Below, piece after piece: positions 41,088 to 50,069 of a stretch of DNA of 64,000 nucleotides. The notes under the pieces are model-generated. The model had not been told where the DNA came from. It ran no database searches and saw only the letters and a program-made list of their open reading frames with translations. Every line of letters begins with the position of its first letter. Positions within the stretch are counted from its first letter, which is position 1. Source of the DNA: Paracoccus sp. S1E-3 (GTDB lineage: Bacteria; Pseudomonadota; Alphaproteobacteria; Rhodobacterales; Rhodobacteraceae); assembly GCF_013868135.1 (NCBI RefSeq), contig NZ_JACEMU010000004.1, positions 1,550,001-1,614,000 on the forward strand, given 5' to 3'. The translations under genes and the position numbers were made by a program.

Positions 41088-41088
41088 C

Positions 41089-41640
41089 TCAGCCCGCCAC
41101 TGCCAGAACCGCGCCGGCAAGTGCGGCCACCAGCCCCGCGCCCCGGATCGCCAGCGCCGGGACTGCCTTTCCGGCCACCATGCCCAGCCCGTGCAGCGCC
41201 GCCGTCGCCACCGCAAACCCCGCCGCATAGACGGCAAGCCCGCTGGCCGGACCTTCCGCGCCATGCGCCCAGCCATGGGCCGCACCGAACAGCGCCGCCC
41301 CGGCCAGCATCACCGGAAGCGGCAGGCGCACCGCCATGGCGACAAGCACGCCGAGGATGATGCAAGAGGCGAGGATCGTCGGCTCCACCCCCGGAAAGGG
41401 CGCGCCCGACGCGCCCAGCACGCCGCCGACCAGCATCGCGCCCACAAAGGTCAGTGGCAGCGACCAGAGCGCGCGCCCGCCGATCTGCGCCGCCAACAGG
41501 CCAAGCGCCACCATGGCCAGCATGTGATCGGCGCCGCTGAACGGGTGGCCGAAGCCGGTGGTGAAGCTTCCGGCCATCTGCCCGGTATGGGCAAAGGCGG
41601 CGCCCGGCAGCAGGGTCAACAGGATCAGGGTCTTTTTCAT
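41089..41640 (-). CDS. ureJ: HupE/UreJ family membrane protein, probable nickel permease accessory
   Basis: A 183-residue protein with a signal-like N-terminus ending AFAHTG and about six transmembrane segments. HupE/UreJ signatures are [21 protein letters not shown] near residue 32 and [10 protein letters not shown] near 121, in which the histidines are candidate metal ligands. Set between ureA and ureB, as in many alphaproteobacterial urease operons, it probably helps import nickel for the enzyme. The function is inferred from family and position. Confidence 0.9.
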   Translation of the reverse strand: MKKTLILLTLLPGAAFAHTGQMAGSFTTGFGHPFSGADHMLAMVALGLLAAQIGGRALWSLPLTFVGAMLVGGVLGASGAPFPGVEPTILASCIILGVLVAMAVRLPLPVMLAGAALFGAAHGWAHGAEGPASGLAVYAAGFAVATAALHGLGMVAGKAVPALAIRGAGLVAALAGAVLAVAG

Positions 41641-41648
41641 CGGCTTCC

Positions 41649-41951
41649 TCAACGGATCGGGTGGTGGACGGTGACCAGCTTGGTGCCGTCGGGAAAGGTG
41701 GCCTCGACCTGCACGGTCTCGATCATGGACGGGACGCCCGTCATGCACTGATCGGCGCGGATGACCGTGCCGCCCGCCGCCATCAGATCGGCCACGCTGC
41801 GGCCGTCGCGGGCGCCCTCGACCACGTAATCGGTGATCAGCGCGATGGCCTCGGGGTGGTTCAGCTTGACGCCGCGCGCCAGCCGTCCCCGCGCCACCAT
41901 GGCGGCGAGGCTGACCAGCAGCTTGTCCTTTTCGCGGGGGGTCAGGTTCAT
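41649..41951 (-). CDS. ureA: Urease gamma subunit
   Basis: A 100-residue urease gamma subunit, the standard length. It starts [27 protein letters not shown] (here ARGRLARG), followed by [28 protein letters not shown] and [14 protein letters not shown] at the end, all invariant family features. GGAG is near the start and ureD is 9 bases upstream. Confidence 0.97.
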   Translation of the reverse strand: MNLTPREKDKLLVSLAAMVARGRLARGVKLNHPEAIALITDYVVEGARDGRSVADLMAAGGTVIRADQCMTGVPSMIETVQVEATFPDGTKLVTVHHPIR

Positions 41952-41960
41952 GGCTCTCTC

Positions 41961-42812
41961 CTAGGACTGCCAGACGCGGGGCAGCGCGTCGGGCCGCAGG
42001 GTCTCGATCAGCCGCGCCATCTGGCGGCGCAGCGGCCAGGCATCGGGCGCATGGGCGCGCAGGATGACGCGCCCCGGCAGGGCCGAGGCGGCGGCAGTGA
42101 CCTCCGGCTCGGTCAGGGCGGCACGCAGCGCGGGCAGCTGATGTTCGGCATCTGGGGCCGACAGGATCAGCACCGCGACGGCCCGCGCGCCCTGCAACAG
42201 CGCCGGCGCGCCCGCACGGGCAAGGCTGCTGTCGTCCAGCCGGAAGGGATCGAAAACCTCGACCCTGCCGGCGCGGCGGATGACGCGGAGGTCGTTCAGG
42301 TGCAGGCGCGCCACGGTCTCGCCCATGGCGGCGCGGCCCAGCACGATGGTTTCCAGTCCCAGAAAACTGGCGCCCTCGGCCAGTTCCACCACCGTTTCGC
42401 GGTCCAGCTTCGCGCCGTCGAACAGGATGGCTTCCTGCGGCAGCCAGTCCAGCATTCCGCCTGCCCCGACCTTCAGCGCCACCTGCACCGCTGCGGGCAG
42501 GTCGTCGGCGCGATAAGCGCGTTCGGCCGTCTGGGTGGTCGCCGTGGCGCGGGTCGCGGGGCCGAGATCGAGATGGTATTCCAGCCGGTCGCCCGAGGTC
42601 AGCCCGCCGGAGGTGTTCAGGAACACGATCTCGGGCGCGGGACCATGGCTGCGCGGCAGCAGCGCCTTGGCGCTGCCGGATTGCGACAACCCGACAAGCC
42701 CGCCCCGGTCGAGCGAGACCCGCGCCACACCCGCGCTGCGCTGCATATGGACGGCATCCAACATGAGACCGACGGTAATGCGGCGGCGCAGCAATGATGA
42801 GAGATCGCCCAT
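41961..42812 (-). CDS. ureD: Urease accessory protein UreD
   Basis: A 283-residue UreD/UreH scaffold that, with UreF and UreG, loads nickel into urease. Conserved features are VFLNTSGGLTSGDRLEYHLDL near residue 64, ATTQTAERAYR near 90, LPQEAILFDGAKLDRETVVELA near 123 and the LLQGARAVAVLIL segment near 204. It is the first gene of the urease operon; its promoter should lie within the gap up to the tRNA at 43125. Confidence 0.94.
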   Translation of the reverse strand: MGDLSSLLRRRITVGLMLDAVHMQRSAGVARVSLDRGGLVGLSQSGSAKALLPRSHGPAPEIVFLNTSGGLTSGDRLEYHLDLGPATRATATTQTAERAYRADDLPAAVQVALKVGAGGMLDWLPQEAILFDGAKLDRETVVELAEGASFLGLETIVLGRAAMGETVARLHLNDLRVIRRAGRVEVFDPFRLDDSSLARAGAPALLQGARAVAVLILSAPDAEHQLPALRAALTEPEVTAAASALPGRVILRAHAPDAWPLRRQMARLIETLRPDALPRVWQS

Positions 42813-43124
42813 ACCCCCCGCCGAAATTCACCACCGATCCGTCGCCCTTGCCTGCGACACGGGCAGCCTGCGCGGAATTTGAGCAGGGCGATGACGCAAG
42901 CGCTGTTCAACATCCTGACAAATAAGAAGCCGAGGGGCATCGGGGGCGCTTATGACGGCTTCACTTCACAGTATATTGGTTGAATTTTTGAACAGTGATG
43001 GCGCCATATCATGTTGTTTCGAAATAATTTCCACTTCGGCGCAGCCCAGAAATATAATGCGACGCCGCGGCACGGCAGGCAGCGGCGATTGACCTGCCTG
43101 ATGCGCCACCCTATCCACGAAACT
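42813..43124. promoter_or_regulatory. Non-coding gap with probable ureD promoter
   Basis: These 312 bases lie between the ureD start and the selenocysteine tRNA. The part at about 42955-43060 is notably AT-rich (CACAGTATATTGGTTGAATTTTTGAAC, in pieces) compared with the neighbours and is the likely promoter zone for leftward ureD and perhaps rightward tRNA-Sec. No gene is supported here; the possible reading frames run through the tRNA on the opposite strand. Confidence 0.4.
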
Positions 43125-43218
43125 GGAAGAGAAACATCCCCGGTGGGGTGCCCGGACTTCAAATCCGGCGGGGGACGCGCGGCGTCTTCGGTGGGTTCGA
43201 CTCCCTCCTCTTCCGCCA
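43125..43218 (+). tRNA. selC: tRNA-Sec (anticodon TCA)
   Basis: A 94-base selenocysteine tRNA with encoded CCA (43216-43218). The acceptor GGAAGAG (43125-43131) pairs with CTCTTCC before the discriminator G. The anticodon arm is CCGGA-CTTCAAA-TCCGG (43152-43168), anticodon TCA at 43159-43161. A long variable arm with stem GACGC-GCG-GCGTC (43174-43186) and a T-loop TTCGACT (43196-43202) follow. The length, the large variable arm and the similarity to E. coli selC separate it from serine tRNAs. It lies alone between urease and a beta-oxidation gene; no selAB or selenoprotein gene is seen in the window. Confidence 0.96.
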
Positions 43219-43360
43219 AGCGGGAAAAGGATCCGCGTGGAGGGCGGCGCGGCCATCACGACACAGAGGATGCAGCATCGCCGCCACCGGATCGCGGATC
43301 GCCTCGATCACGGTGAAAAATACCGCCTCTCCCGTCCCCATTTCCGGAAAGCCAGAGTCC

Positions 43361-43374
43361 TGACCGTTCGGTCA
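43361..43374. promoter_or_regulatory. Inverted repeat TGACCG-N2-CGGTCA, TetR-type operator candidate
   Basis: Six-base arms TGACCG and CGGTCA with a 2-base centre lie about 100 bases upstream of the FadB-like gene. GACCG-N2-CGGTC is a pattern commonly bound by TetR-family repressors of fatty-acid genes. No TetR gene is in the window, so the binder would be encoded elsewhere. The rest of 43219-43472 shows no gene. Confidence 0.5.
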
Positions 43375-43472
43375 ACAAATCAGTAGCCCCCCGCCGATGA
43401 TCTGCTATAGCTCGGTCAGCATCGCTTCGCGATCACGGTAATCCTGTCTCCGACGCGCTGAAAGGCATGACC

Positions 43473-45548
43473 ATGACCGACCCCGTTCGCCGCGACTATC
43501 GCGGCAAGGCCCTGATCCTGACCATCGACAATCCGCCGGTGAACGTGATTTCGCAAGCCGTCCGCGCAGGCCTGCTGGCCGCCTGCGCCGAGGCGCGGCA
43601 GGCGGTGGCGGAAGGCCGGATCGACCGGGTGGTGATTACCGGCGCGGGACGCAGCTTTGTCGCCGGCGCGGATGCGAGGGAATTCGACGGCGCGCCCCTG
43701 GAACCGCATCTGCCCGACGTTCTGGACGCGCTGATGGCGCTGCCCGCCATTGCCGCGATCAACGGCGCGGCCCTGGGGGGCGGCTACGAAATCGCGCTCG
43801 CCTGCCGCTACCGCATTGCCGCACCCACCGCCGTGATCGGCCTGCCCGAGGTCACACTGGGCGTAGTCCCCGGCGCGGGCGGCACGCAGCGCCTGCCGCG
43901 ACTGATCGGTCTGGCGCGGGCGCTGCCGCTGATCAGCACCGGGGCGACGCTGAAGGCCAAGGCGGCGCTGGCAGAAGGCATGATCGATGCGCTGGCAGAG
44001 GATCCGCTGGGCGCCGCGCTGGCGCTGGATCTGGCCCGGCTTGGCCCCGCCACCGACAGCCTGCCCGCGCCCGAACCCGCGCCCGAGGCGGCGGAAGCCG
44101 CGCGTGCGCATGTCTCCAAGCGCCTGCGCGGCCAGATCGCGCCGCAAAAGGTCATCGACCTGATGGAGGGCGCCACCGGCCCCCTGCCCGAGGGCATGGC
44201 CCGCGAACGCGCCACTTTCCTGGAACTGCGGCAGGGCGCGCAGGCCCGCGCGCTGCGCCATATCTTCTTTGCCGAACGGGGGGCGGGGGCCTCGGCCGCG
44301 CTGAAAAAGCTGGAGCCCGCACCGGTCGAGCATGTGCTGGTTGCCGGCGGGGGCACCATGGGCGCGGCCATCGCCTATGCGCTGAACTCGGTCGGGATCG
44401 AGATCACCCTGCTGGAAAACGATGCCGATGCAGCGGCCCGCGCCCGCGCCAATGTGACCAGGCTGTTTGACGAAGCCGTCAGCCGGGGCAAGCTGCCGCA
44501 GGCCGAGGCCGACAGCCGCCTGTCCGCGACCTTCCATTTCCTCCACGGTCCCGAGACCCCGCTGCCCGCCGTGGACATGGTGATTGAGGCGGTGTTTGAA
44601 AACCTCGATGTGAAGCGGGCGCTGTTTGAACGCCTCGGCCGCGATCTGCCGGCGGATACCATTCTGGCCACCAACACCTCCTATCTGGATGTGAACCGGA
44701 TTGCCGAAGTGGTGCCCCATCCCCAGCGGTTCCTGGGCCTGCATTTCTTCGCCCCCGCCCATCTGATGAAGCTGGTCGAGGTGATCCGGGCGCAGGAGAC
44801 CTCGCCCCAGACGCTGGCAACGACCTTCGCGCTGACCAAACGGCTGGGGAAGATCGCGGTCGAGGCGGGCGTCTGCGACGGTTTCATCGGCAACCGCATC
44901 CTGACGCGCTATCGCCAGACCGCCGATGTGGCGCTGCTGGAAGGCGCGCTGCCCGCGCAGGTGGACAAGGCCATGACCGGCTTTGGCATGGCGATGGGCC
45001 CTTACGAGGTGCAGGACCTCTCGGGTCTCGACATCGCCTATGCCAACCGCCAGCGCAAACGCGACGCGGGCGAGGTGTTCAAGGGCCGCTATGTCCCCAT
45101 CGCCGACCGCATGGTCGAGGATCAGAAGCGCCTTGGCCGCAAGACCGGCGCCGGCTGGTATGATTACGATGGCGGCAAGCCCGCACCCTCGGCACTGGTG
45201 GATGAGGAGGTCCGCCGCGCCTCGGCCGAAGCGGGCGTGACCCGGCGCGATTTCACCGATGAGGACCTGTCACGGCGGCTGGCGCTGTCGATGATCGCCG
45301 AGGGCGCCGATATCATCGACGAAGGCATCGCCAACCGGCCCGCCGATGTCGATCTGGTGCTGGTTCATGGCTATGGCTTTCCGCGCTGGCGCGGCGGCCC
45401 GATGCGGCTGGCCGATGAATGGGGTCTGCAACAGGTGCTGACCGAACTGGAGGCGCTTGCCGCCGAAGACCCGCAAAGCTGGACCGTGCCGAAGCTGATC
45501 CGCCAGTTGGTCGCGGAAGGCCGCAGCTTCGCCGATCTGAACGCCTGA
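43473..45548 (+). CDS. FadB/FadJ-type enoyl-CoA hydratase / 3-hydroxyacyl-CoA dehydrogenase
   Basis: A bifunctional protein of 691 residues for fatty-acid beta-oxidation. The N-terminal crotonase domain (1-190) has the oxyanion-hole segments GRSFVAGADAREF near residue 60 and NGAALGGGYEIALA near 94, with catalytic Glu in PEVTLGVVPGAGG. The central NAD domain starts at LVAGGGTMGAAIAYALNS near 290; the 3HCDH domains follow (ATNTSYLDVNRIAEVVPHPQRFLGLHFFAPAHLMKLVEV near 400). Of two ATGs at 43467 and 43473, AAAGG (43461-43465) is properly spaced only from the second. It stands alone, convergent with the TSUP gene, and may act on acyl-CoAs from fatty or dicarboxylic acids. Confidence 0.94.
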   Translation: MTDPVRRDYRGKALILTIDNPPVNVISQAVRAGLLAACAEARQAVAEGRIDRVVITGAGRSFVAGADAREFDGAPLEPHLPDVLDALMALPAIAAINGAALGGGYEIALACRYRIAAPTAVIGLPEVTLGVVPGAGGTQRLPRLIGLARALPLISTGATLKAKAALAEGMIDALAEDPLGAALALDLARLGPATDSLPAPEPAPEAAEAARAHVSKRLRGQIAPQKVIDLMEGATGPLPEGMARERATFLELRQGAQARALRHIFFAERGAGASAALKKLEPAPVEHVLVAGGGTMGAAIAYALNSVGIEITLLENDADAAARARANVTRLFDEAVSRGKLPQAEADSRLSATFHFLHGPETPLPAVDMVIEAVFENLDVKRALFERLGRDLPADTILATNTSYLDVNRIAEVVPHPQRFLGLHFFAPAHLMKLVEVIRAQETSPQTLATTFALTKRLGKIAVEAGVCDGFIGNRILTRYRQTADVALLEGALPAQVDKAMTGFGMAMGPYEVQDLSGLDIAYANRQRKRDAGEVFKGRYVPIADRMVEDQKRLGRKTGAGWYDYDGGKPAPSALVDEEVRRASAEAGVTRRDFTDEDLSRRLALSMIAEGADIIDEGIANRPADVDLVLVHGYGFPRWRGGPMRLADEWGLQQVLTELEALAAEDPQSWTVPKLIRQLVAEGRSFADLNA

Positions 45549-45550
45549 TC

Positions 45551-45578
45551 CTGAGGGGCCGCCGCGCCTCAGGCGGCC
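45551..45578. terminator. Overlapping hairpins in the convergent gap, weak bidirectional terminator candidate
   Basis: Two alternative stems share this short region: CTGAGG/CCTCAG (45551-45556 with 45567-45572) and GGCCGCC/GGCGGCC (45557-45563 with 45572-45578). They lie between the convergent FadB-like and TSUP genes, reaching into the last codons of the latter. No T-run is present, so intrinsic termination is uncertain. Confidence 0.35.
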
Positions 45579-46303
45579 TCGAACAGCAGCATCACCGCGA
45601 TCACCAGCAGCAGCACCATGATCGTCCGGTCGAAGGCCCTGGCGCCGACACGCCGCACCAGCGCGGCGCCGATGGGCATGCCCAGAAACAGCGGCACGCA
45701 GGCCAGCAGGCTGATCCACAGGATCTGCCAGGACATGATCCCGACCCCGATCAGCGACGGCAGCTGCACCACCGCCATCGCGGCGAACAGGGCCGAGATG
45801 GTGGGGATGAAGCGCTCGCGCGGCAGCTGGATCGCGTGCAGATAGGTGACCGAGATCGGCGCCGAAATCCCCGCAGCGCCCTGCAGAATCCCGGCCAGCA
45901 GGCCCGCGGGCGCGGCCAGTCTGCGGGCGATTCCGTAATTCAGCGACCAGTCCGGCTTGGCCATGCGGAAACCGACATAGAACAGCGCCAGCAGCGCCAC
46001 CACGATCGACAGCGCGCGCGCGGGCAGTGCCGCCAGCAGCACCGTTCCCAGCGCCGCCCCGACCCCGGCGGCCAGCACCAGCCGCAGCACGAACCCCCGG
46101 TCGCTGAGGTTGTGGCGATAGCTCCACCCCTGCCAGAGATTCGACACCAGCGCCGGCAGGGCGAAGACGGCGACCGCGAAGGGGACATCGAAATAGATCG
46201 ACATGATCGGGATGACGACCACCGGCGTGCCCGCGCCGATGGCGCCCTTCAGCACGCCGCCCAGCAGGAAGGCCAGCATGGCCACGAGGAGCGCCTCAGT
46301 CAT
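45569..46303 (-). CDS. TSUP (TauE/SafE) family membrane transporter
   Basis: A 244-residue protein with about seven or eight transmembrane helices arranged as two repeats. The motif GGVLKGAIGAGTPVVVIP near residue 15 is the first-repeat TSUP signature and LLAGILQGAAGISAPISVTYLH near 133 is its second-repeat equivalent. TSUP proteins export or import organic or sulfur anions. It follows pcaB by 163 bases on the same strand, so export of an aromatic acid or ring-cleavage intermediate is possible, but no substrate can be read from sequence. Confidence 0.85.
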   Translation of the reverse strand: MTEALLVAMLAFLLGGVLKGAIGAGTPVVVIPIMSIYFDVPFAVAVFALPALVSNLWQGWSYRHNLSDRGFVLRLVLAAGVGAALGTVLLAALPARALSIVVALLALFYVGFRMAKPDWSLNYGIARRLAAPAGLLAGILQGAAGISAPISVTYLHAIQLPRERFIPTISALFAAMAVVQLPSLIGVGIMSWQILWISLLACVPLFLGMPIGAALVRRVGARAFDRTIMVLLLVIAVMLLFEAA

Positions 46304-46466
46304 GGCCACGGCCTCCCGGTCTGGGCCGCGTGGTCGCCGCCGCAGGGCGCGGACCGGCCGACCGGCAGATCGCACAAGTCGTCAGCCATGGTCGCCAGCC
46401 TCCGGCTGGCAGGGCGGCATGGCCGTGACAGGTGCAGGAACGCGCAGGGTTTCGGCAGCGCCCCGG

Positions 46467-47774
46467 TCATGGCGCGGGGTCCCGGGCCGTGGCTGCGATG
46501 GCGGCGGCCTGGCCCAGATTGGCGTCCGCTGCCAGCAGCGTCGCCCAGTCGCGCCCCGGCGCCAGCGTCGCCAGCGCGTCGACCAGCGTCAGGCCCGCAT
46601 CGGCCTGCAACGCGCGCAGCGCCTCGGCCACGATCATCAGGGCCTCGGCGCGGGGCATGTCGCGGGCCAGCAGGAATCCCGCCGCCTCGGCCATCATCCT
46701 GCCCCGGTCGGCGGTGAAATTCGCCGCGATCCGGGCCGGGTCGGCGCGCAGGCTCTGGACCAGTTCGGCCCCGATCCGCAGACTGGCCGCCGCGCGTTCC
46801 AGCATCCCCGGCAGCAGCGCCCATTCGATCCCCAGCGCCGCACCGTCGCGTTCCTGCGCATGGATCAGCGCCTGATGCAGCCCGCTCAGATCGCCCGCGT
46901 TCAGCCGCGCCAGCGTGACCAGCGTTTCCGCCGCCACCGGGTTCGATTTCTGCGGCATGGTCGAGGAGGCGCCACCGATGCCGGCGCAGACCTCCGCCCG
47001 TTCGGATTGCGCCAGCAGCACCAGATCGGCGCCCATCTTGCCCAGGGCGCCAGTGACCAGCGACAGCCAGCCTCCCAGCTCGGCGATGCCGTCGCGCGTG
47101 GTATGCCAGGGGGTTTCCGGCGCGCCGAGGCCCAGTTCCGCCGCCATGGCGGAACGCAGCGCATCCGCCTGCGGCCCGAGCGCCGCCGAAGTCCCCGCCG
47201 CCCCGTAAAGCGAGACATTGAGCAGGCGCGGCAGCATCTGGTCCAGCCGGTCGAGGTGGCGCAGAAGCGGCGCGCGCCAGATGGCGATCTTCGCGCCCAG
47301 ACTCGTCGGCGCGGCGATCTGGAAACGCGTATGGGCAGCGATCGGCTGCGCTTGGAATTCGCCCGCCTTCAGCGCCAGGAGTTCCGCCAGACCGGCCAGC
47401 CGCGCGCGCAGCAGCTCCAGGGCCTGCCGCAACTGGATCATCTGCCCGGTATCGACGATGTCCTGCGAGGTGGCACCGTAATGGACCCAATCCGCCGCCG
47501 GACCCGCCGCCTGTTTTAACGCCGCGATCACCGGCTGGGCGGCGATGCCCGCGCGCGCAACGCCGGGCGCCAGCGTCACCGGATCGGGGCGCACGGTTTC
47601 CGCCGCGCGGGCAATCGCGGCGGCGGCCTCCTCGGGGATGATGCCCAACCTGGCCTGTGCATGTGCCAGCGCGGCCTCGGCGCGCAGCATGGCGGCAATC
47701 GCGGCCGCGTCGCCCATCAGCGCGGCCATTTCGGCATCGCCCAGCAGATTGCTGTAGAGCGCCGACACCATCAC
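46467..47774 (-). CDS. pcaB: 3-carboxy-cis,cis-muconate cycloisomerase PcaB
   Basis: A 435-residue fumarase/aspartase-superfamily enzyme of the protocatechuate branch. It converts 3-carboxymuconate to 4-carboxymuconolactone. The superfamily signature GGASSTMPQKSNP, with the catalytic serine loop, is near residue 268, and HYGATSQDIVDTGQMIQLR is near 98. Two ATGs start the frame (47774 and 47771). The first overlaps the stop of the upstream DUF849 remnant by 4 bases, so translation is coupled. About 440 residues is normal for bacterial PcaB. Confidence 0.95.
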   Translation of the reverse strand: MMVSALYSNLLGDAEMAALMGDAAAIAAMLRAEAALAHAQARLGIIPEEAAAAIARAAETVRPDPVTLAPGVARAGIAAQPVIAALKQAAGPAADWVHYGATSQDIVDTGQMIQLRQALELLRARLAGLAELLALKAGEFQAQPIAAHTRFQIAAPTSLGAKIAIWRAPLLRHLDRLDQMLPRLLNVSLYGAAGTSAALGPQADALRSAMAAELGLGAPETPWHTTRDGIAELGGWLSLVTGALGKMGADLVLLAQSERAEVCAGIGGASSTMPQKSNPVAAETLVTLARLNAGDLSGLHQALIHAQERDGAALGIEWALLPGMLERAAASLRIGAELVQSLRADPARIAANFTADRGRMMAEAAGFLLARDMPRAEALMIVAEALRALQADAGLTLVDALATLAPGRDWATLLAADANLGQAAAIAATARDPAP

Positions 47775-48289
47775 GCCGCCCGCAGCCCGAGGATCTCGCG
47801 GGCCTGCTGCCAGCTGGCGACGGGGCGGTTGTGTCTGGCGCAGATCTCGGCCGTGCGCCGCACCAGCGCGACATTCGACGGCGCCAGCCGCGCGCGGTCG
47901 AGGCGGACATTATCCTTCAGCCCGGTGCGGGCATGGCCGCCGGCGGCAATCGCCCAGTCGTTCAGCACCAGCTGCTGCCGGCCGATCCCCGCTGCACACC
48001 ATGACGCATAGGCGCCGAACAGCCGTCCCCCGGTCGAGAGCTGCACGATCATGCCGGGGCAATGCGTCTCGATCCCTTCCTTCAGCGCCGCGAAGCGGTC
48101 GGGGTCGCTGGTCGGCTGTCCATCGGCATCACGCACATGGCAATGGACGATGGCGGCCCCGGCCTCGAAGGCTTCCTGCGTGGACTCTATCTGCTCGGCC
48201 AGCGTGATCGGCACCGCCGGATTGTCGGCCCTGCTCGGCAGCGAGCCGGTGATCGCAACGCAGATGATGCAGGGCTTCGGATCAGACAT
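47771..48289 (-). pseudogene. BKACE (DUF849) family gene with in-frame internal deletion
   Basis: A 172-residue open frame that joins the N-terminal part of a beta-keto acid cleavage enzyme (AITGSLPSRADNPAVPIT, the zinc-binding HCHVRD near residue 49, VQLSTGGR near 82) directly to its C-terminal part (WCAAGIGRQQLVLNDWAIAAGG, TGLKDN, PSNVALVRRTAEI). Intact members have about 275-300 residues, so roughly 100-120 residues of the barrel are missing between STGGR and WCAAGIG. In the usual GLEDN motif the Glu is, by my alignment to Kce, the third zinc ligand; here it is Lys. The product is very likely inactive. The frame is kept open and overlaps pcaG by 8 and pcaB by 4 bases, perhaps to keep pcaB translation coupled. 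Confidence 0.75.
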
Positions 48290-48974
48290 CGAAAAACACT
48301 GTCTCGCGGTCGCCCTGAAGGCGGATTTCGAAACGGTAGACCGGCCGGCCGTCGCGATCGCCCGCGCGTTTCGCGATCAGGGTGGCGCGGCGGTTTTCCC
48401 ATTCGATCAGGTTCAGCACCGGATCAAGGGCGTTGGCCGCGGCCTCATCCTCGAAATACATCCGAGTATTGAGGCCGATATTGATGCCGCGCGCCACCAG
48501 CCACAGGTTGATATGGGGCGCCATCGGCGCATGGCGTTCGGTTCGGCCCTGCCGGTCGGGCGCGGTGCTGACCCGATCGGATACGTCCGATGCCAGCTTC
48601 ATCCGCGCCGCGACCTGCCCCGGCTTGACGGTTTCAAAGCCCCATTCACCGGTCTCGAAATCGGTGATGACCCGGCCCCAGCCCCGAAAGCCGTCCTCGA
48701 CCGGGCCGCCGCCTTCGGGATGGGCATAGAAGCCATCGGCATTGGCCTGCCAGATCTCCAGCAGCACGTCCTTGACCGGGCTGCCCGTGCCGTCGATGAC
48801 CACGCCCTCGACCCGGATCCGCTGGCCTTTGGCGTTCGGCCCGGCAATGTCGTGGCCCAGCTCCGCCCGGTAGATGTCGAAGCCCGCCGCCCCCGGCGCC
48901 AGCCCGATATGGACGAAGGGACCGGCCGTCTGCGACGGCGATTCCTTGAGGTAATCCAGCCGCTGTTTCATCAA
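48282..48974 (-). CDS. pcaG: Protocatechuate 3,4-dioxygenase alpha subunit
   Basis: A 230-residue intradiol dioxygenase subunit, a little longer than the usual 200-210. It starts [24 protein letters not shown] and holds the intradiol core [23 protein letters not shown] near residue 60 and [25 protein letters not shown] near 152. Alpha subunits lack a full set of iron ligands; the iron is bound by PcaH. It overlaps pcaH by 4 bases. Together they open the ring of protocatechuate to 3-carboxymuconate. Confidence 0.96.
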   Translation of the reverse strand: MMKQRLDYLKESPSQTAGPFVHIGLAPGAAGFDIYRAELGHDIAGPNAKGQRIRVEGVVIDGTGSPVKDVLLEIWQANADGFYAHPEGGGPVEDGFRGWGRVITDFETGEWGFETVKPGQVAARMKLASDVSDRVSTAPDRQGRTERHAPMAPHINLWLVARGINIGLNTRMYFEDEAAANALDPVLNLIEWENRRATLIAKRAGDRDGRPVYRFEIRLQGDRETVFFDV

Positions 48975-49693
48975 TTCCCCTCCAGCCGGTTTTCGAACAG
49001 GGTCGAGCGCCGTCCGCGCAGGACGATATCGAACCGATAGGCGAGGCTATCCAAGGGCACCGAGGCGTTCATGTCCAGCCGCGCGATCAACTGGTCGATC
49101 GCCTCCGGGTCGGGGATGGTCGCCACGATGGGACAGAGCGGGATCAGCGGATCGCCTTCGAAATAAAGTTGGGTGATGAGGCGCTGGCTGAAGCTGTGCC
49201 CGAAGACCGAAACATGGATATGCGCGGGCCGCCAGTTGTTCACCCAGTTCCGCCACGGATAGGCGCCGGGTTTGACGGTGCGGAAGAAATAATAGCCGTT
49301 CTCATCGGTCAGGGTGCGCCCGCAGCCGCCGAAATTCGGGTCGAGCGCGCCCAGATAGCTGTCCTTCTTGTGGCGATAGCGCCCGCTGGCATTGGCCTGC
49401 CAGATCTCCACCAGCGTGCCGGGCACCGGGCGGGCGTTTTCATCCAGCACCCGGCCATGAACGATGATGCGTTCGCCCACCGGATCGCCAGTTCTGGCGT
49501 AATTCTTGATCAGGTCATTGTCGATCGGGTCGATGTCATTGTGGCCAAAGGTCGGCCCCGTGATTTCCGATGCGGATTGCTGCAACGAGATCATCGCATA
49601 GCGCGGCGACCGCGCAACCGAGGTCTTGTAATCGGGCGTCAGCGCCGGCGGCTGGCGGGTGCGGTCGCGCTGATAATATTCAGCGGGTTTCAT
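48971..49693 (-). CDS. pcaH: Protocatechuate 3,4-dioxygenase beta subunit
   Basis: A 240-residue iron-binding subunit. The conserved [21 protein letters not shown] near residue 92 (with a tyrosine ligand), [25 protein letters not shown] region (here [17 protein letters not shown] near 144, supplying Tyr and the two His ligands) and the N-terminal Pca-beta segment ending ITGPTFG are present. The ATG at 49693 has GGAGGG upstream and overlaps pcaC by 14 bases; a start at 49714 would add 7 residues. It acts with PcaG in an alpha-beta oligomer. Confidence 0.96.
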   Translation of the reverse strand: MKPAEYYQRDRTRQPPALTPDYKTSVARSPRYAMISLQQSASEITGPTFGHNDIDPIDNDLIKNYARTGDPVGERIIVHGRVLDENARPVPGTLVEIWQANASGRYRHKKDSYLGALDPNFGGCGRTLTDENGYYFFRTVKPGAYPWRNWVNNWRPAHIHVSVFGHSFSQRLITQLYFEGDPLIPLCPIVATIPDPEAIDQLIARLDMNASVPLDSLAYRFDIVLRGRRSTLFENRLEGN

Positions 49694-50069
49694 CGGCGCC
49701 CTCCATTTCGGCATAGGTCTGCCTGGCCAGTTTCAGCGCATGATTGGCGCGTGGCACGCCGGCATAGATGGCGACATGCTGAAACGCCTCCAGCACGTCC
49801 TGTTTCGAGGCCCCGGTGCGGGCGGTGGCGCGGATATGCATGGGGATCTCGTCGAAATTGCCGGTCGCGGCCAGCAGCGCCAGCGTCAGCATGGATCTTT
49901 CGCGCCGGGTAATCGCATCGCTGGCCCAGACCGTGCCCCAGGCTGTACGGGTGATGAGGTCCTGAAAGGGCCGGTCCAGATCGGTCTTCGCCGCCTCGGC
50001 CCGGTCGACATGGGCGTCGCCCAGAACCTCGCGGCGGGTTTTCATGCCGATGTCGTAACAGTCAGGCAT
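49680..50069 (-). CDS. pcaC: 4-carboxymuconolactone decarboxylase
   Basis: A 129-residue carboxymuconolactone decarboxylase (usual about 125-135). The family core is [32 protein letters not shown] near residue 39, with [35 protein letters not shown] near 78. It is a stand-alone PcaC, not the PcaL fusion with PcaD. It overlaps pcaD by 8 bases. It converts 4-carboxymuconolactone to 3-oxoadipate enol-lactone. Confidence 0.96.
   Translation of the reverse strand: MPDCYDIGMKTRREVLGDAHVDRAEAAKTDLDRPFQDLITRTAWGTVWASDAITRRERSMLTLALLAATGNFDEIPMHIRATARTGASKQDVLEAFQHVAIYAGVPRANHALKLARQTYAEMEGADETR

Noticed and set aside
42950..43259. Small overlapping frames on both strands at the tRNA-Sec locus
   Set aside because: They run through a well-formed selenocysteine tRNA and have no recognisable product.
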